64,000 nucleotides of DNA. Origin: Ciborinia camelliae. Its lineage: Eukaryota > Ascomycota > Leotiomycetes > Helotiales > Sclerotiniaceae. Location of the stretch: the NCBI GenBank assembly GCA_025890175.1, contig JANPYM010000009.1:2224250-2288249 (forward strand). Direction: 5' to 3'. The notes under the pieces are model-generated. The model did not search any database. It saw only the letters and a list, made by a program, of their open reading frames with translations, and was not told where the DNA came from. A program made the position numbers and the translations under genes. Every line of letters starts with the position of its first letter. Position 1 is the first letter of the stretch. Positions 25,615-37,900 of the stretch are shown in pieces.

Positions 25615-25950
25615 TATATTTATATTTATATTTATATTTATATTTATATTTATATTTATATTTATATTTATATTTATATTTATATTTATATTTATATTTA
25701 TATTTATATTTATATTTATATTTATATTTATATTTATATTTATATTTATATTTATATTTATATTTATATTTATATTTATATTTATATTTATATTTATATT
25801 TATATTTATATTTATATTTATATTTATATTTATATTTATATTTATATTTATATTTATATTTATATTTATATTTATATTTATATTTATATTTATATTTATA
25901 TTTATATTTATATTTATATTTATATTTATATTTATATTTATATTTATATT
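25615..25950. repeat. 6-bp satellite array, 56 copies
   Basis: A perfect run of TATATT units over 336 bp. Because the unit is a multiple of three, it produces a long artificial Lys-Tyr frame on the minus strand, which is not a gene. Confidence 0.93.
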
Positions 25951-26412
25951 TAATTTTAATTTTCTTTCTTTTTAATTTTTTTATCAATTCATTCAATTAT
26001 CTTTTCATTTTATTTTTTATTTCTTTTAAATTTTGCTTTTATTCTTTTTTTAATTTTCTTTATTAATTTGTTTTATTAATTCTTTTATTATAATATTTTA
26101 TTAATTTCTTTTATTAATCTTTTTTATTAATTCATTTTATTAATTCATTTTATTAATTCTTTTTATTAATTTCTTTTATTAAATTAATTTCTTTTATCAA
26201 TTCTTTTCTTAATTCTTTTATTTTATTTTTTAATAAAATTTATTATTATTTCTTTTATTAATTATTATCTTGTTTTTTAATTTTTAATCTTTTTTTATTA
26301 TAAACATATTTCCTTTTTAATTTATTATTTATTTTATATTTCTTTTTATAACGTTTTTAATTCTTTTTCTTTAAATTCTTTTTTTTTAATTATTTATTAT
26401 TTTAATTATTTT
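25951..26412. repeat. T-rich low-complexity tract with degenerate TTTATTAATTC units
   Basis: Imperfect repeats of TTTTATTAATTC type around 26040-26220, otherwise T-rich. No coding content. Confidence 0.6.
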
Positions 26413-26592
26413 AATTCTTTTAATTCTTTTAATTCTTTTAATTCTTTTAATTCTTTTAATTCTTTTAATTCTTTTAATTCTTTTAATTCTTTTAATTCTT
26501 TTAATTCTTTTAATTCTTTTAATTCTTTTAATTCTTTTAATTCTTTTAATTCTTTTAATTCTTTTAATTCTTTTAATTCTTTTAATTCTTTT
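26413..26592. repeat. 9-bp minisatellite, 20 copies
   Basis: Perfect AATTCTTTT units over 180 bp, decaying at the right edge into longer T-runs. Confidence 0.9.
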
Positions 26593-26801
26593 TAATTCTT
26601 TTTTTCTTTTTAATTCTCTTTTTCTTTTTAATTCTTAATTATTAATTCTTTTTATATTTTATTATTTATTTCCTTAATTAATCTTTTTAATTATTTCTTA
26701 TTTTTTCTTTTTTAATTTTATTATTTTTAATTGTTTTTTTTTTTTCATCTTTTTCAATATAATTTATTTATACAAAAAAATTTAAAATTATTTTTAATAT
26801 T
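26593..26801. repeat. T-rich low-complexity tract between two 9-bp arrays
   Basis: Degenerate CTTTTTAATTC-like sequence and T-runs. No gene. Confidence 0.6.
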
Positions 26802-27494
26802 CAATTATTTCAATTATTTCAATTATTTCAATTATTTCAATTATTTCAATTATTTCAATTATTTCAATTATTTCAATTATTTCAATTATTTCATTTATTT
26901 CATTTATTTCATTTATTTCATTTATTTCATTTATTTCATTTATTTCATTTATTTCATTTATTTCATTTATTTCATTTATTTCATTTATTTCATTTATTTC
27001 ATTTATTTCATTTATTTCATTTATTTCATTTATTTCATTTATTTCATTTATTTCATTTATTTCATTTATTTCATTTATTTCATTTATTTCATTTATTTCA
27101 TTTATTTCATTTATTTCATTTATTTCATTTATTTCATTTATTTCATTTATTTCATTTATTTCATTTATTTCATTTATTTCATTTATTTCATTTATTTCAT
27201 TTATTTCATTTATTTCATTTATTTCATTTATTTCATTTATTTCATTTATTTCATTTATTTCATTTATTTCATTTATTTCATTTATTTCATTTATTTCATT
27301 TATTTCATTTATTTCATTTATTTCATTTATTTCATTTATTTCATTTATTTCATTTATTTCATTTATTTCATTTATTTCATTTATTTCATTTATTTCATTT
27401 ATTTCATTTATTTCATTTATTTCATTTATTTCATTTATTTCATTTATTTCATTTATTTCATTTATTTCATTTATTTCATTTATTTCATTTATTT
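26802..27494. repeat. Compound 9-bp array: 10 + 67 copies
   Basis: Ten CAATTATTT units (26802-26891) change in one step to sixty-seven CATTTATTT units (26892-27494), one substitution apart. The array ends exactly at the first base of an LTR (27495). Both strands are free of stops across it, giving two overlapping long artificial frames of Phe-Ile-Tyr and Ile-Asn-Glu repeats. Confidence 0.93.
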
Positions 27495-27684
27495 TGTCAT
27501 ACGCGTCACATAGGATCATAAAGGTGAAATCGTAGATATACAATCTGATAAAAGAACTATGCTGAAGAGGAAAGGATCCTTTTGGAAAGAACACTATCTA
27601 ATATAGACGTTGATCATGTGATCATAGTGGTCACATGATCAATCACGTGACTGTCATCTACTAGGCAGGGGCCTTGGCGTGACA
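27495..27684 (+). mobile_element. LTR (TGTCATACGCG...GGCGTGACA), little mutated
   Basis: A 190-bp LTR with inverted termini TGTCA/TGACA. It is an inverted copy of 36155-36342 and contains CACGTG and TGATCATGTGATCA palindromes. No 5-bp duplication was found here, so one flank has been rearranged, consistent with the satellite array abutting it. The plus orientation is arbitrary. Confidence 0.75.
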
Positions 27685-28761
27685 ATTACTATCATTGCTT
27701 TATTTAAAACTTCTTGAAAATTATTTGATTATTAATTTTTTTTATTAAAAATAAATTTAAACGAAATTTTGTTTAAAATAAAGTTATTCAGTTTGTGTTT
27801 TAAATATTAAAGGATTTATTTATTTTGATTTTTGTTTTTATATATTTTAACCAAAATAAGGAATTTGTTATTAAAATAAATTTTTTTGATTATATTTATA
27901 ATAAATATTTATTCTCAACGACCAATAATATTTTTTTTCAAATTTTGGTTTTTTATTAAAATTAATTATAAAATTTATAATAAGAAATTATTAGTTATTA
28001 TTGGTGTTTTTAAGTATTAATAATCCAAACTTAAAAGGATAAAGATTTTTATTTATATTCTAATTAGTAATTATAAGGTTTTGAAGTATTTTATAATTAT
28101 AAAAAAATTTAATTAGTGATAGGCTTGATGAATATTAATATTTTTAATTACAATTTTAGGATTCAATATCAACCAAAGAAATTGAATACTGCCGTAAATA
28201 TTCTAACTTAGAAACCTAGCGATAGGCTTGTTAATGATTAGGATAATTAATAATAATATTAATATTAATATATTTTTAATTTTAAACAATTATTATTAAA
28301 GCTTTGAAATCATTTTGAAATAATTATTTTAAAAAAAAATAAAAACGATTTTATTAATCCTACATTTTTAATCTTTATTCTAATTTAAAATAATAATTTG
28401 TTTAATAAACTAAAACTTTTTAATAAAATTAAAATTTTGTTTTTTATCCATATCATAAATATTTAGTTTTAAGATTTTTTTGTAAACAAATAATCCGAAA
28501 ATTAATTAATAATAATTGATTTAATAAAGATATATAATTTAATTTGTATTTCGTTTAAAATAATATTTTATTGTATCAAAAGCAAATATAAGTATTTAAT
28601 TTAATTTAATTTAAATAAAAATTATTAAAAAAATTCATTATATTTTGGTAATTAAATATTTTGGATTAATTTAAATATTATTTTATCTTTAATATTTTTA
28701 TTATTAATTTAATATAAATATTATAATTACTTAATATTTATATAATTATTATAAATATTGT
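27685..28761. mobile_element. RIP-decayed sequence right of the LTR
   Basis: AT-rich, no open frame. It may be the internal part of the retrotransposon whose LTR is at 27495-27684, but this could not be confirmed. Confidence 0.35.
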
Positions 28762-28980
28762 TGTGACAGGGGTCACCCCTGTCAGTCACGTGACCCTGTC
28801 ACGTGCTTTCGCCTGCGCGCGAGCTAGCGCGGGCTAGGCGCGGCATGCGTCTATATTAGGGTGCTCCCACCCGCACCCTCTTAGTTAGAACATCATCAAT
28901 ACTACAACAAGTTTTATATCTATTGTTACTGGTCACCCTACTATCATATATGTGTATTTATCACCCTAAGATGAACCGAT
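28762..28980. mobile_element. GC-rich LTR-like island with hairpin and CACGTG motifs
   Basis: An abrupt GC-rich island. It starts TGTGACAGGGGTCACCCCTG, in which GACAGGGG and CCCCTGTC form an 8-bp stem with a 3-nt loop. CACGTG occurs twice, followed by a stretch rich in GCGC/GCGCGC and a TATA-like TCTATATTAGGG. This is the profile of a young gypsy-type LTR, but the right end and a target duplication were not fixed. Confidence 0.5.
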
Positions 28981-30233
28981 AAATATAAATGAATAAAAGT
29001 TTTTTAAGATATTTATAATAAAATTTTAAATCCATTTTTAATTATTAATTGTTTTTAATAATATATTAATATAAATTATATTATTTAATTTTTAATTATA
29101 CAAAATAGATATAATATTATTATCATATAGATATACAAATTAATTAAATAAATTTTTTTGGAATTTATTTGGATTAATCTTTTTTCGAAATTTTTTAATA
29201 ATAAAAATTTTAATATTAAAAAAATAATTAAAATAATTTTTTGTATTATTTTATAATTAAATATTGAAATAATTAAATTTTTTATTTTTAATAAGGATTT
29301 ATAATAAAATAATAAGGTTTGGTGATATTTTTATTAATTATAAAATATTCGAAAATTTATATTTATTATTTATTATTTTAAAATAAATAATTAATTTAAA
29401 ATATTGAATTGAATATTTAAAAAATATTTATATTATTATATTAATTATTTTTAGGATAATTAAAATAAATAATTTGTATTAATTAAGGTTATAATTAATT
29501 TTATATATTTTGTGATTATCAAAATTAGTTTGTTTTTTATTTACAATAATTTTAAATTATAATAAATCTTTGATTTTATTTTATAAAAAAAATTAAAAAC
29601 ATTTCGAAATATTAATTTCAAATTTAAAAAATATCGAGTTTTAATATTTATTCAAAAAATAAAAAACATTTATTAATATTATATCAAATTTATTATGTTT
29701 AGTTAAATTCGAATAAAATATAAAATTAATTTTTATTGCAAATCAATTTTTTTGTATAAAAAAAGCAATTTAATTTAATTAAATATTAAAAATATTAAAA
29801 CTTTTTAATTATTTAAAAAATTAGATTATATTTATAATATTTTTTATTTAAATTTTATTTGTTTTTATATAAATAATCCTTTGTTTAAATAATATATTGA
29901 TTTATTTTAAATCTTTAAAATCAATAGAGAAAAAAAATATAAGATTGCTGGAATTTTAAATTTCCAGTTTTATTGAGGCGTTTTACAATATTATACTAAA
30001 TAAATTAATTAAAATATAAATTATAAATAATAAAATATTAATGGGTTTTTTTATTATAAAAGATTTATTCAAAATTTTTATAAACAATATTTTTATAAAA
30101 CTAATGATTTTAATTCCCTGGTTTTATATTACGGTTTTGATAAACTACAAACAAAAAAATAATCGATCTTAAAAGGGGGAGGGTTCAAATTTTATGTTTT
30201 GCAGAAATTTATTAATTTAAAACTAGGGGGTGG
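28981..30233 (+). mobile_element. RIP-decayed internal sequence ending in a polypurine tract
   Basis: AT-rich with no frames. Near the right end, AAAAGGGGGAGGG (about 30172-30184) and AGGGGGTGG (30225-30233) stand out as purine tracts; the second abuts the LTR at 30234. This fits the 3' end of an LTR retrotransposon reading plus. Confidence 0.5.
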
Positions 30234-30477
30234 TGTAACAAAATTATAGGGGTATAGGTTATATGATTAATATATAACCTATAATCACGTGCTTGGTAAT
30301 AAATGCTCTTTATTTTTATAATATTATATACTAAATATTAACACCAATTTAATACAATTATCTAAATCTATATAAAATTCAATTATCCTGCATTTTCTTT
30401 TAATATTAGAATTTAGATGTTTATTAATACAAACCTTAGTTCTTTATTCATTAGATTCCTAAATCGTCCTCATGATA
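30234..30477 (+). mobile_element. RIP-mutated 3' LTR of the TGTGACGAAG family
   Basis: Aligns along its whole length with the reverse complement of 21784-22057. Differences are almost all C-to-T or G-to-A; for example GTCACGTGACTAGCACGTGA there is GTTATATGATTAATATATAA here. It retains the terminal CATGATA end. Next to the upstream purine tract it is best read as the 3' LTR of the element on its left. Confidence 0.75.
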
Positions 30478-33400
30478 TCTACCTACTTTACAGTCGCAGT
30501 TTCACAGTATAATTGTTCACATTTATACAAAATATTGAATTAATAATATTTTTTTATTTTTAAATCAAAATAATTATAGAAACAATTTTTATATTTTTTA
30601 ATTTATTTTAATCTATTATTTTTTGAATTATAATATTAGGTAAATTAAAAATTATTTTAAATCGATTTTTTGATTTTCTAAATAATATATTTACAAAACT
30701 TAAAAAACTTTAATTATTAATAAATAATTTTTATATTATAAAAAAACAAAAAAAGAATTAAAATAATCTTTTTTTTTTATATTATATTAAATAATAATAT
30801 AATTAACTTTAATATTCTTTTTATTATTATTATTTTGTAAAAACGTATAATTAAAATAAATCGTAATACTAAAAAGTAATACAATATTATATTAGCTTTT
30901 ATATAAATAATTAATATTTTTGTTATATTATATTTTAAAAATTTTAATAAATATAAATATATATTTAATTTATTTTAAAAATGTTTATTTTTTTTTAATT
31001 ATTTTTCTTTTTATAAAAACTAAAAACTCAATTTTTATTTCAATTTAATTTTAAAATTTTATTTTTGCAGTAGTTTTTATCAATATTATAAAAATAACAT
31101 TTGCTATTAATATTAATAAAACCAAAAAAGCTATTAATTCAAAAAACAATTGTATATCGAAAATAGTAAATCTATTTAAATCTAATAATATTGTATTCAA
31201 TAAATTTTTTTTCAAAATTTTGAAAACCAATAATATTATTTTCGATTATAATATTTTTAATTATAAATTATTAACAAAATATAATTAATAAATTTTTTTA
31301 AATTGATTTAAACTTTACGCTTTATAATAAAAGTTTATATAATTAATTAAAAATATTATTGTTTTTTTAATTTTTATAATTATTTTTATTATTACAAATT
31401 AAACTATAAACCCGACTAATACCATAATATATAATCTATTTTTTAAACAAAAGAATATTAAGATTATTAAATATATTTTTGATATATTTTTTTTCAATAA
31501 ATTTGAATTATAATATAATTATATTATTATTAATATTTTTATAAAATTTATAAATATTAGAAAAAAATATATTTCGATTAAAATAATTTTTATATATAAA
31601 AAAGTTTTAATACAAATAAATCTTAAATTTATAAATTGCAAATTTTTTTAATACAAAATCAATATTATAATTAAAAAAACAATCTAAATTATTTTTTTTT
31701 TCAAATTTTTTTTTTTTTTTTAGTTTTTTAATATAAAAAATAAGATTAAAATTATTATTAAAAAACCAATAATATTTTGCTATAATTTTGATTATTAAAA
31801 TTATTATAATCTTTTTTAATATATTAAATACATTAATAAATATATTTAATATAATATCAAAATAAATTAATATAATAATTTTTTCGAAATTAATTATATT
31901 TATAATTTATAATATACTAATTATTATAAATTATTTATTATAAATTACCCTAATTATATTATTATATTTAAAAAAAAGAATAATAAATATATTAAATTAA
32001 TTTATAAAAAATTTAATACTATATATAAATAAAACAAAATATTATATAAAATAATTAATTTATCAAAATTTATTAAAAAAACTATTTTATTAAATATATT
32101 AATTTTTTAAATAATTGTTTCTTTATTTTTTAAATATAATTAAAAAAACGAGGTAATAATTAAATATAAAAAAACAAAATCAAATTTAATTATAATTAAA
32201 ATTAATATAATTAAAATTTTTATTTTATTATTTATTTTTAAATTTATTAAGTTTAATATTCAAAATTCTTGTAAAAAAAAATTTAAAAACTTTGGTATTA
32301 ATATTTTCTTTTAAAAAAACAAAATTTTAATTAATAAAATTTTTATAAAAAATATTAATAAAAATAAATTTATTATTAATTAATTTAATTTTTTTTTTTA
32401 ATAATAAAATATTATAAAAAAAATAATAATCAATATTATTATAATAAAGTTTATTAACAAAATATTTAAATTAATTAAATTAATATAAATAAAAATATAT
32501 TTATATATATTATATTTTTTAAATTATTTTATATAATTTTAATTAATATTATTTATATTTAAAAACTTTAAATAAAAAACAATAATTAAATCTAAAATCA
32601 TTTAAAATTTAATTATTATATATTAATCGATTTTTGGGATCCCTTTAATTCTAAAAATAAAAAATCATTTCACCTTCAAATTATAATTTATATTCGAAAA
32701 AATATTAAATTATATATTTAATAATAATAATTTATTTATAATAAAAATATATTATAAATTAATATTAATAATATTATTATTCTAAATATATATTATTAAT
32801 TAATAATTAATAAAATAATAAATTATATTATATATTTTATATTTATTTAATAATATTTTATTAATAAAAATTTTAATATTTAATATAATATATTTAAATT
32901 AAATATTATTATCATTTATTAAAAAAAAAGTTTTATTAATTAATTTATTATTAATAATATAAATTATATTAATATTTTCAATAAATTTATATATAAAATA
33001 AACTATATATTAAATTTTATTTTTTTAAATATTTTTTTTATAAACATTTTTATTAAAAAAGATTTATATATAAAATTAAATTATAAAATTTAAATTATAT
33101 AAATTCTGAGACAAGGATAAATTATTATAAAACAATTTTATTATTAAATCCCTAAAGATTTTTTATTTAAATTTAAAAATCTAATTATTATAAATATAAT
33201 TAATCTTTGTAATCTTAATATTCTATAAAATATTAATATTATAAAAAATTTTAAAAAAAATTTTATTATTATTTTAAAATTTTTTATTTATATAATAAAT
33301 AAATTTATATAAAAAAAAAAGCAATCCGTTTTATAATAAAATAACGATTATATTAAAGCCTATAATAAATATATTAAAATTAAATAAATCGAAATAAATT

Positions 33401-34975
33401 TATTTATTATTTATATTTTTTAAAATATAATATATAAAGTTAAACAAAATTATTGAAAACATATTATTAATAAAATCAAAAATAATAAAAAACTATATAA
33501 AATTATTAATTAATATAAATCAAAATTTAACCTTAAATCACTTTTATTTTTTATAAATAGTTTAATAATTAATAATATAATAAACAAAACAAAAACATTA
33601 CATATCACAATACTAAATTATTTTAATATAAATAACAATTTGAATAATAATTTATTAATAAACTAATAAAGAAATACAACTTTAATATAATCAACTTCTA
33701 TTTCCATAAAAAAAATAAAAAAAAATATTATCGGAATTTTTAATATCTTTCTAAGAATAAATAAAATTATAATTCAATTATTTTATATATATTAAAAATC
33801 AGTTAAATATATTATTTACAATCTTTATAATTATTATTTAATTTTTAATTTTTTTTTTTAAATTTGAAAATTTATTAAAATAATAATATTTTTAAAAAAA
33901 AAAAAAAAACAAATTTTCGATATATTTATAAAAATTGATTGTTTTTATTTTTTATATTTTCAAAAATTTGAAATATATTATAATTAAAAAAATTAAAAAA
34001 ATTATATTTATATAAAATATTTTTAATTTTTAATATAAAAAAACTTTATTTAAATAAATCGTTATAAATTTTATTATTAACTTTATATATAATACAAAAA
34101 CAATAATATTTTGAAAAATAAAAGTTATTATAATTATTATAAATATTCAAAATGTATTTAATATTTTTTTTAAAAAATATTTATTAAATAAAATAATTAA
34201 ATAAAAATAATTATTAATTTTATTTAAATTTATTAACTTTTTTTTTATAAATAAATATATCAAAGTATATTTAAAAAACTTTATAATTTTTAATTATTTA
34301 ATAATATATAATATCTCCTAAAGTTTTTTTTTATTATCAATTTTATATATATTTTATTTTATCAAATTTTATATATAAAATTTTTTGTTTCATTTTAAAT
34401 ATATTAATAATATTTGTATTTATAAAATTTCAAATTTATTTAATAATAATATATAAACTTTTTTTATTAAAATAAAAAAAATTATAAATTATAAAATAAT
34501 AAATAAAGTCTTTTTTATTTTAAAAAAATTAAAAATAATTTATATTATTAAAAAGCAAAGCGAATATATTCTAAAATATAAAATTAATAAAACCTTTATT
34601 ATTATCTTTATTATTATAATTAAAAAAAAAATTTTTAATTTGTTTTATATTAATTAAAAATATAATTTAATAAAAAATTTATATTTTGAAGATATATTAT
34701 AAAAAAAATAATAAAACTTAAATATATTATTTATTATATTCAAAATTTTGTTAAAATTATTAATAATTTTTTTGCTTTAATATTATAAAAAACTATTATT
34801 ATTTATATTGTATTTTTATTTATTTATAATATAAAAATATAATATATAAATAAAATCAAAATATTTTAATTATATTATATTAATTATAAATTCATAATTA
34901 ATATTAAAGTAAACAAATATATTAAATTTATTAATAAAATATTAATTATTGTTATACAAAAAATATTATTAATAT

Positions 34976-37900
34976 TATTGAACATATAGTATATATATTG
35001 TGTATATAGACTAGAACTATATATAAGAATTATAAAATAAATAAAGAATACTATATAATAAAAAAGACTAAACTATTTTAAATAATAAAATAAACCTTAA
35101 TCATTTATATTATAATAAATATAATATAATAATATAATTTTTAATATTTTTTTTATAATTAATAATTATTAAATTATATTTTAAACCTTGTTAATTCCTA
35201 CAATAGTCTACAATTATAATATTTATTCTCCAATAAAGTTTAATTATTTTGTATTATATAATATAATTATATTATAATACAAAAATACCCAAATTCTTTT
35301 TAAATATAATTAATTATTTTTTTTTTATATCTAAATTTATTTTAATATAATAAATAAAAAAGTTAACCGAAATTAATTATTTAATTAAAATATTTGCAAT
35401 TTAATTAATATTAATTATTTAAAATATCCTAAATTTATTCTTATTTACCATATCATTTTTAATATAATATTACTTAATATTAATATATTTAATTTTATTA
35501 TAAAATTTGTTTTTTTTAATTTAATTAATATTGTTTTTATTATCCATAAATAACATTAAAACAAATAATTTTATTTTTATACATTCCTTTAAATCCATAA
35601 TTAGTTTTTTTATCTATACAAATTCCTTAGTATTTTTATTTATAATAATTATTTTTGTTTTTATAATACTTTAAAAAATAGATTTTTATCTAATCAACAA
35701 TTAAACAATTATTTCTCCATATTATATAATAATAGTTTTTTGTATAAATTTTTAATATTACTTCAAACCCCATATCGAATTAATATAGGCTATATACTTA
35801 AAAAAAAGTTATCATAAACAATTAAAATATAAAATTTTAAAAAAAAAATCTTCATAATATATTAAAACAAATATTTTATAAATACAAAATACTACATCCC
35901 AAATAATTATATCACCCTTGCAAATTGTTTTATAATAAAAAAAATATCTAATTAAATTATATTTAATAAATAAATATAAAAACTTATTATCTAAAAATAA
36001 AATTTTTTATTATTATTAAAAAATAAATTATTAAAATTAATTTTATATATTATTATATTAAAAAATAAAAAAAAAAATTTAATATTAAAAAAATAAATCT
36101 TAAATTTTTCCAATATTTTTTTAATATAAACCAAATTATAAATTTTTAGGATATTGTCACGCCAAGGCCCCTGCCTAGTATGACAGTCACGTGATTGATC
36201 ATGTGACCACCATAGTCACATGATCAACGTCTATATTAGATAGTGTTCTTTCCAAGAGGATCCTTTCCTCTTCAGCATAGTTCTTTTATCAGATTGCATA
36301 TCTACGATTTCACCTTTATGATCCTATGTGACGCGTATGACAGATATAATATTTCTTATTTTTTTTAATTTAAATATTAAAAAATATTTATATTAATCCA
36401 AGATTCTTATATTTTTATTTAATATTAATTTTTTTTTAATAAAATTAATAATTATACATTTATTAATTAATAATAAATTATTAATATATAACAAAAAAAA
36501 TATTTTTTTTTAATAAAAAAATTTGGATTTATAAATAATAAAATTAATTTAATATTTTTTAAGAAATCCTAAATAACAAATTATTATACTTAAAATATTT
36601 ATTTTAATTTATAAAAAAACTTTTTTAATTTAAAACAAATATTTGAATTTTTTTTTTATTTTTTTATAATTTTTAAAAAGATTTTCCCAAAAAATTGAGG
36701 TATTTTTATTAAAATTTTAATATTTATTAATTCGCTATTTAGAAATATTATATTAATATTTATATTATTAATTTTAAAATCTTTAATAATAGCTTTTATA
36801 AATATGGTTTATAATATAAAATACCTACCAATTCCCACAAATATTTCCTTAAAATTAATATTTTTTTGTTGAAAATAATTTTTGATTATAAATTATACCT
36901 TTTTTCTAATAATTTACCCAAATTAATTTAATTTGTTTCTTAAAATCTACTTGAAAATCATTAATTTTATTTTTTTCAAAATCACTTGAAAAATCTTAAA
37001 AATATTATTTTTTTATAGATTTTTTAATTCGAATTTAATAACAAATATTTATACTAAAACATTTTTTTGTATAATATCCTTAAAATTTATTATTTTAATT
37101 AATATTTCAGTATAAATTTGTTTTTTAATATTATTAATATTTACTCTTAAAACCTTGGCCTATTAAATAATTTGATTATTAAAAATTGTTTTTAAACTTT
37201 TTTCCACAAAAATTAGATTTTAACCAATTTTTTTATTTTATAAAATAATCAAAAAAACAATACCATTTTTTTTTTTTTTTTTTAAAAAATCTTTTATCTA
37301 AAATAACAAACCTTTTTTTTTATTTATATTAAATATAAAAATTTGTAAATCTATACCAAACCATTTTTTGGCTAAAATATTTTTAAATAAAAAACTATAT
37401 TTATCAAAATTAATATTTATAATCTTAATAATTTTTTTGGAAAATAAGTTTAATAATAAATATATATAATACCCTTCCATTCCCACAAAAATATAATCCC
37501 TTTTTAATATTTTCGATTCGAATTTTTTTATTAATTTTTTTAAATATTAAAAGTTTTGAATAAATGTTTTATAATTGAAAATTCAAAATTTTAAGAAGTT
37601 AAACAATTTGCTATAATATATTTTAAAAAAAATAGCTATAGATAAGAATAAATTGGTATTATCGAATAAAAGTATATATATAAAAGATTAATTTATTAGC
37701 CAAATAATATATTTTATAATAATTTTTTATTAATTGATTTTTAATTTGGTTTAAGATAATAAACTTTAGAATTTAGTATTAATATTTTGGATCTTTTTTT
37801 TTATAATATTATTTATAAAATATTTTCCAAAAAAAAAAAGTTTAAATTATTAACCAATTTTTTTAAATTTTTTTTAAAACTAAATATTAAATTCTTTTTT

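Noticed and set aside
25592..25996. 134-residue minus-strand frame of Lys-Tyr repeats
   Set aside because: Created by the TATATT array, whose period is a multiple of three. No gene structure or non-repeat sequence of substance.
24911..27494. CRISPR array
   Set aside because: Repeats are contiguous without unique spacers, units are 6-12 bp, and the genome is eukaryotic.
26731..27594. Long overlapping frames on both strands (Phe-Ile-Tyr and Ile-Asn-Glu repeats)
   Set aside because: Both come from the same 9-bp array; two perfect-repeat proteins on opposite strands of a satellite are not credible genes.
37298..37486. 62-residue frame inside the copia element
   Set aside because: Chance opening in RIP-decayed pol sequence, no conserved residues recognised.
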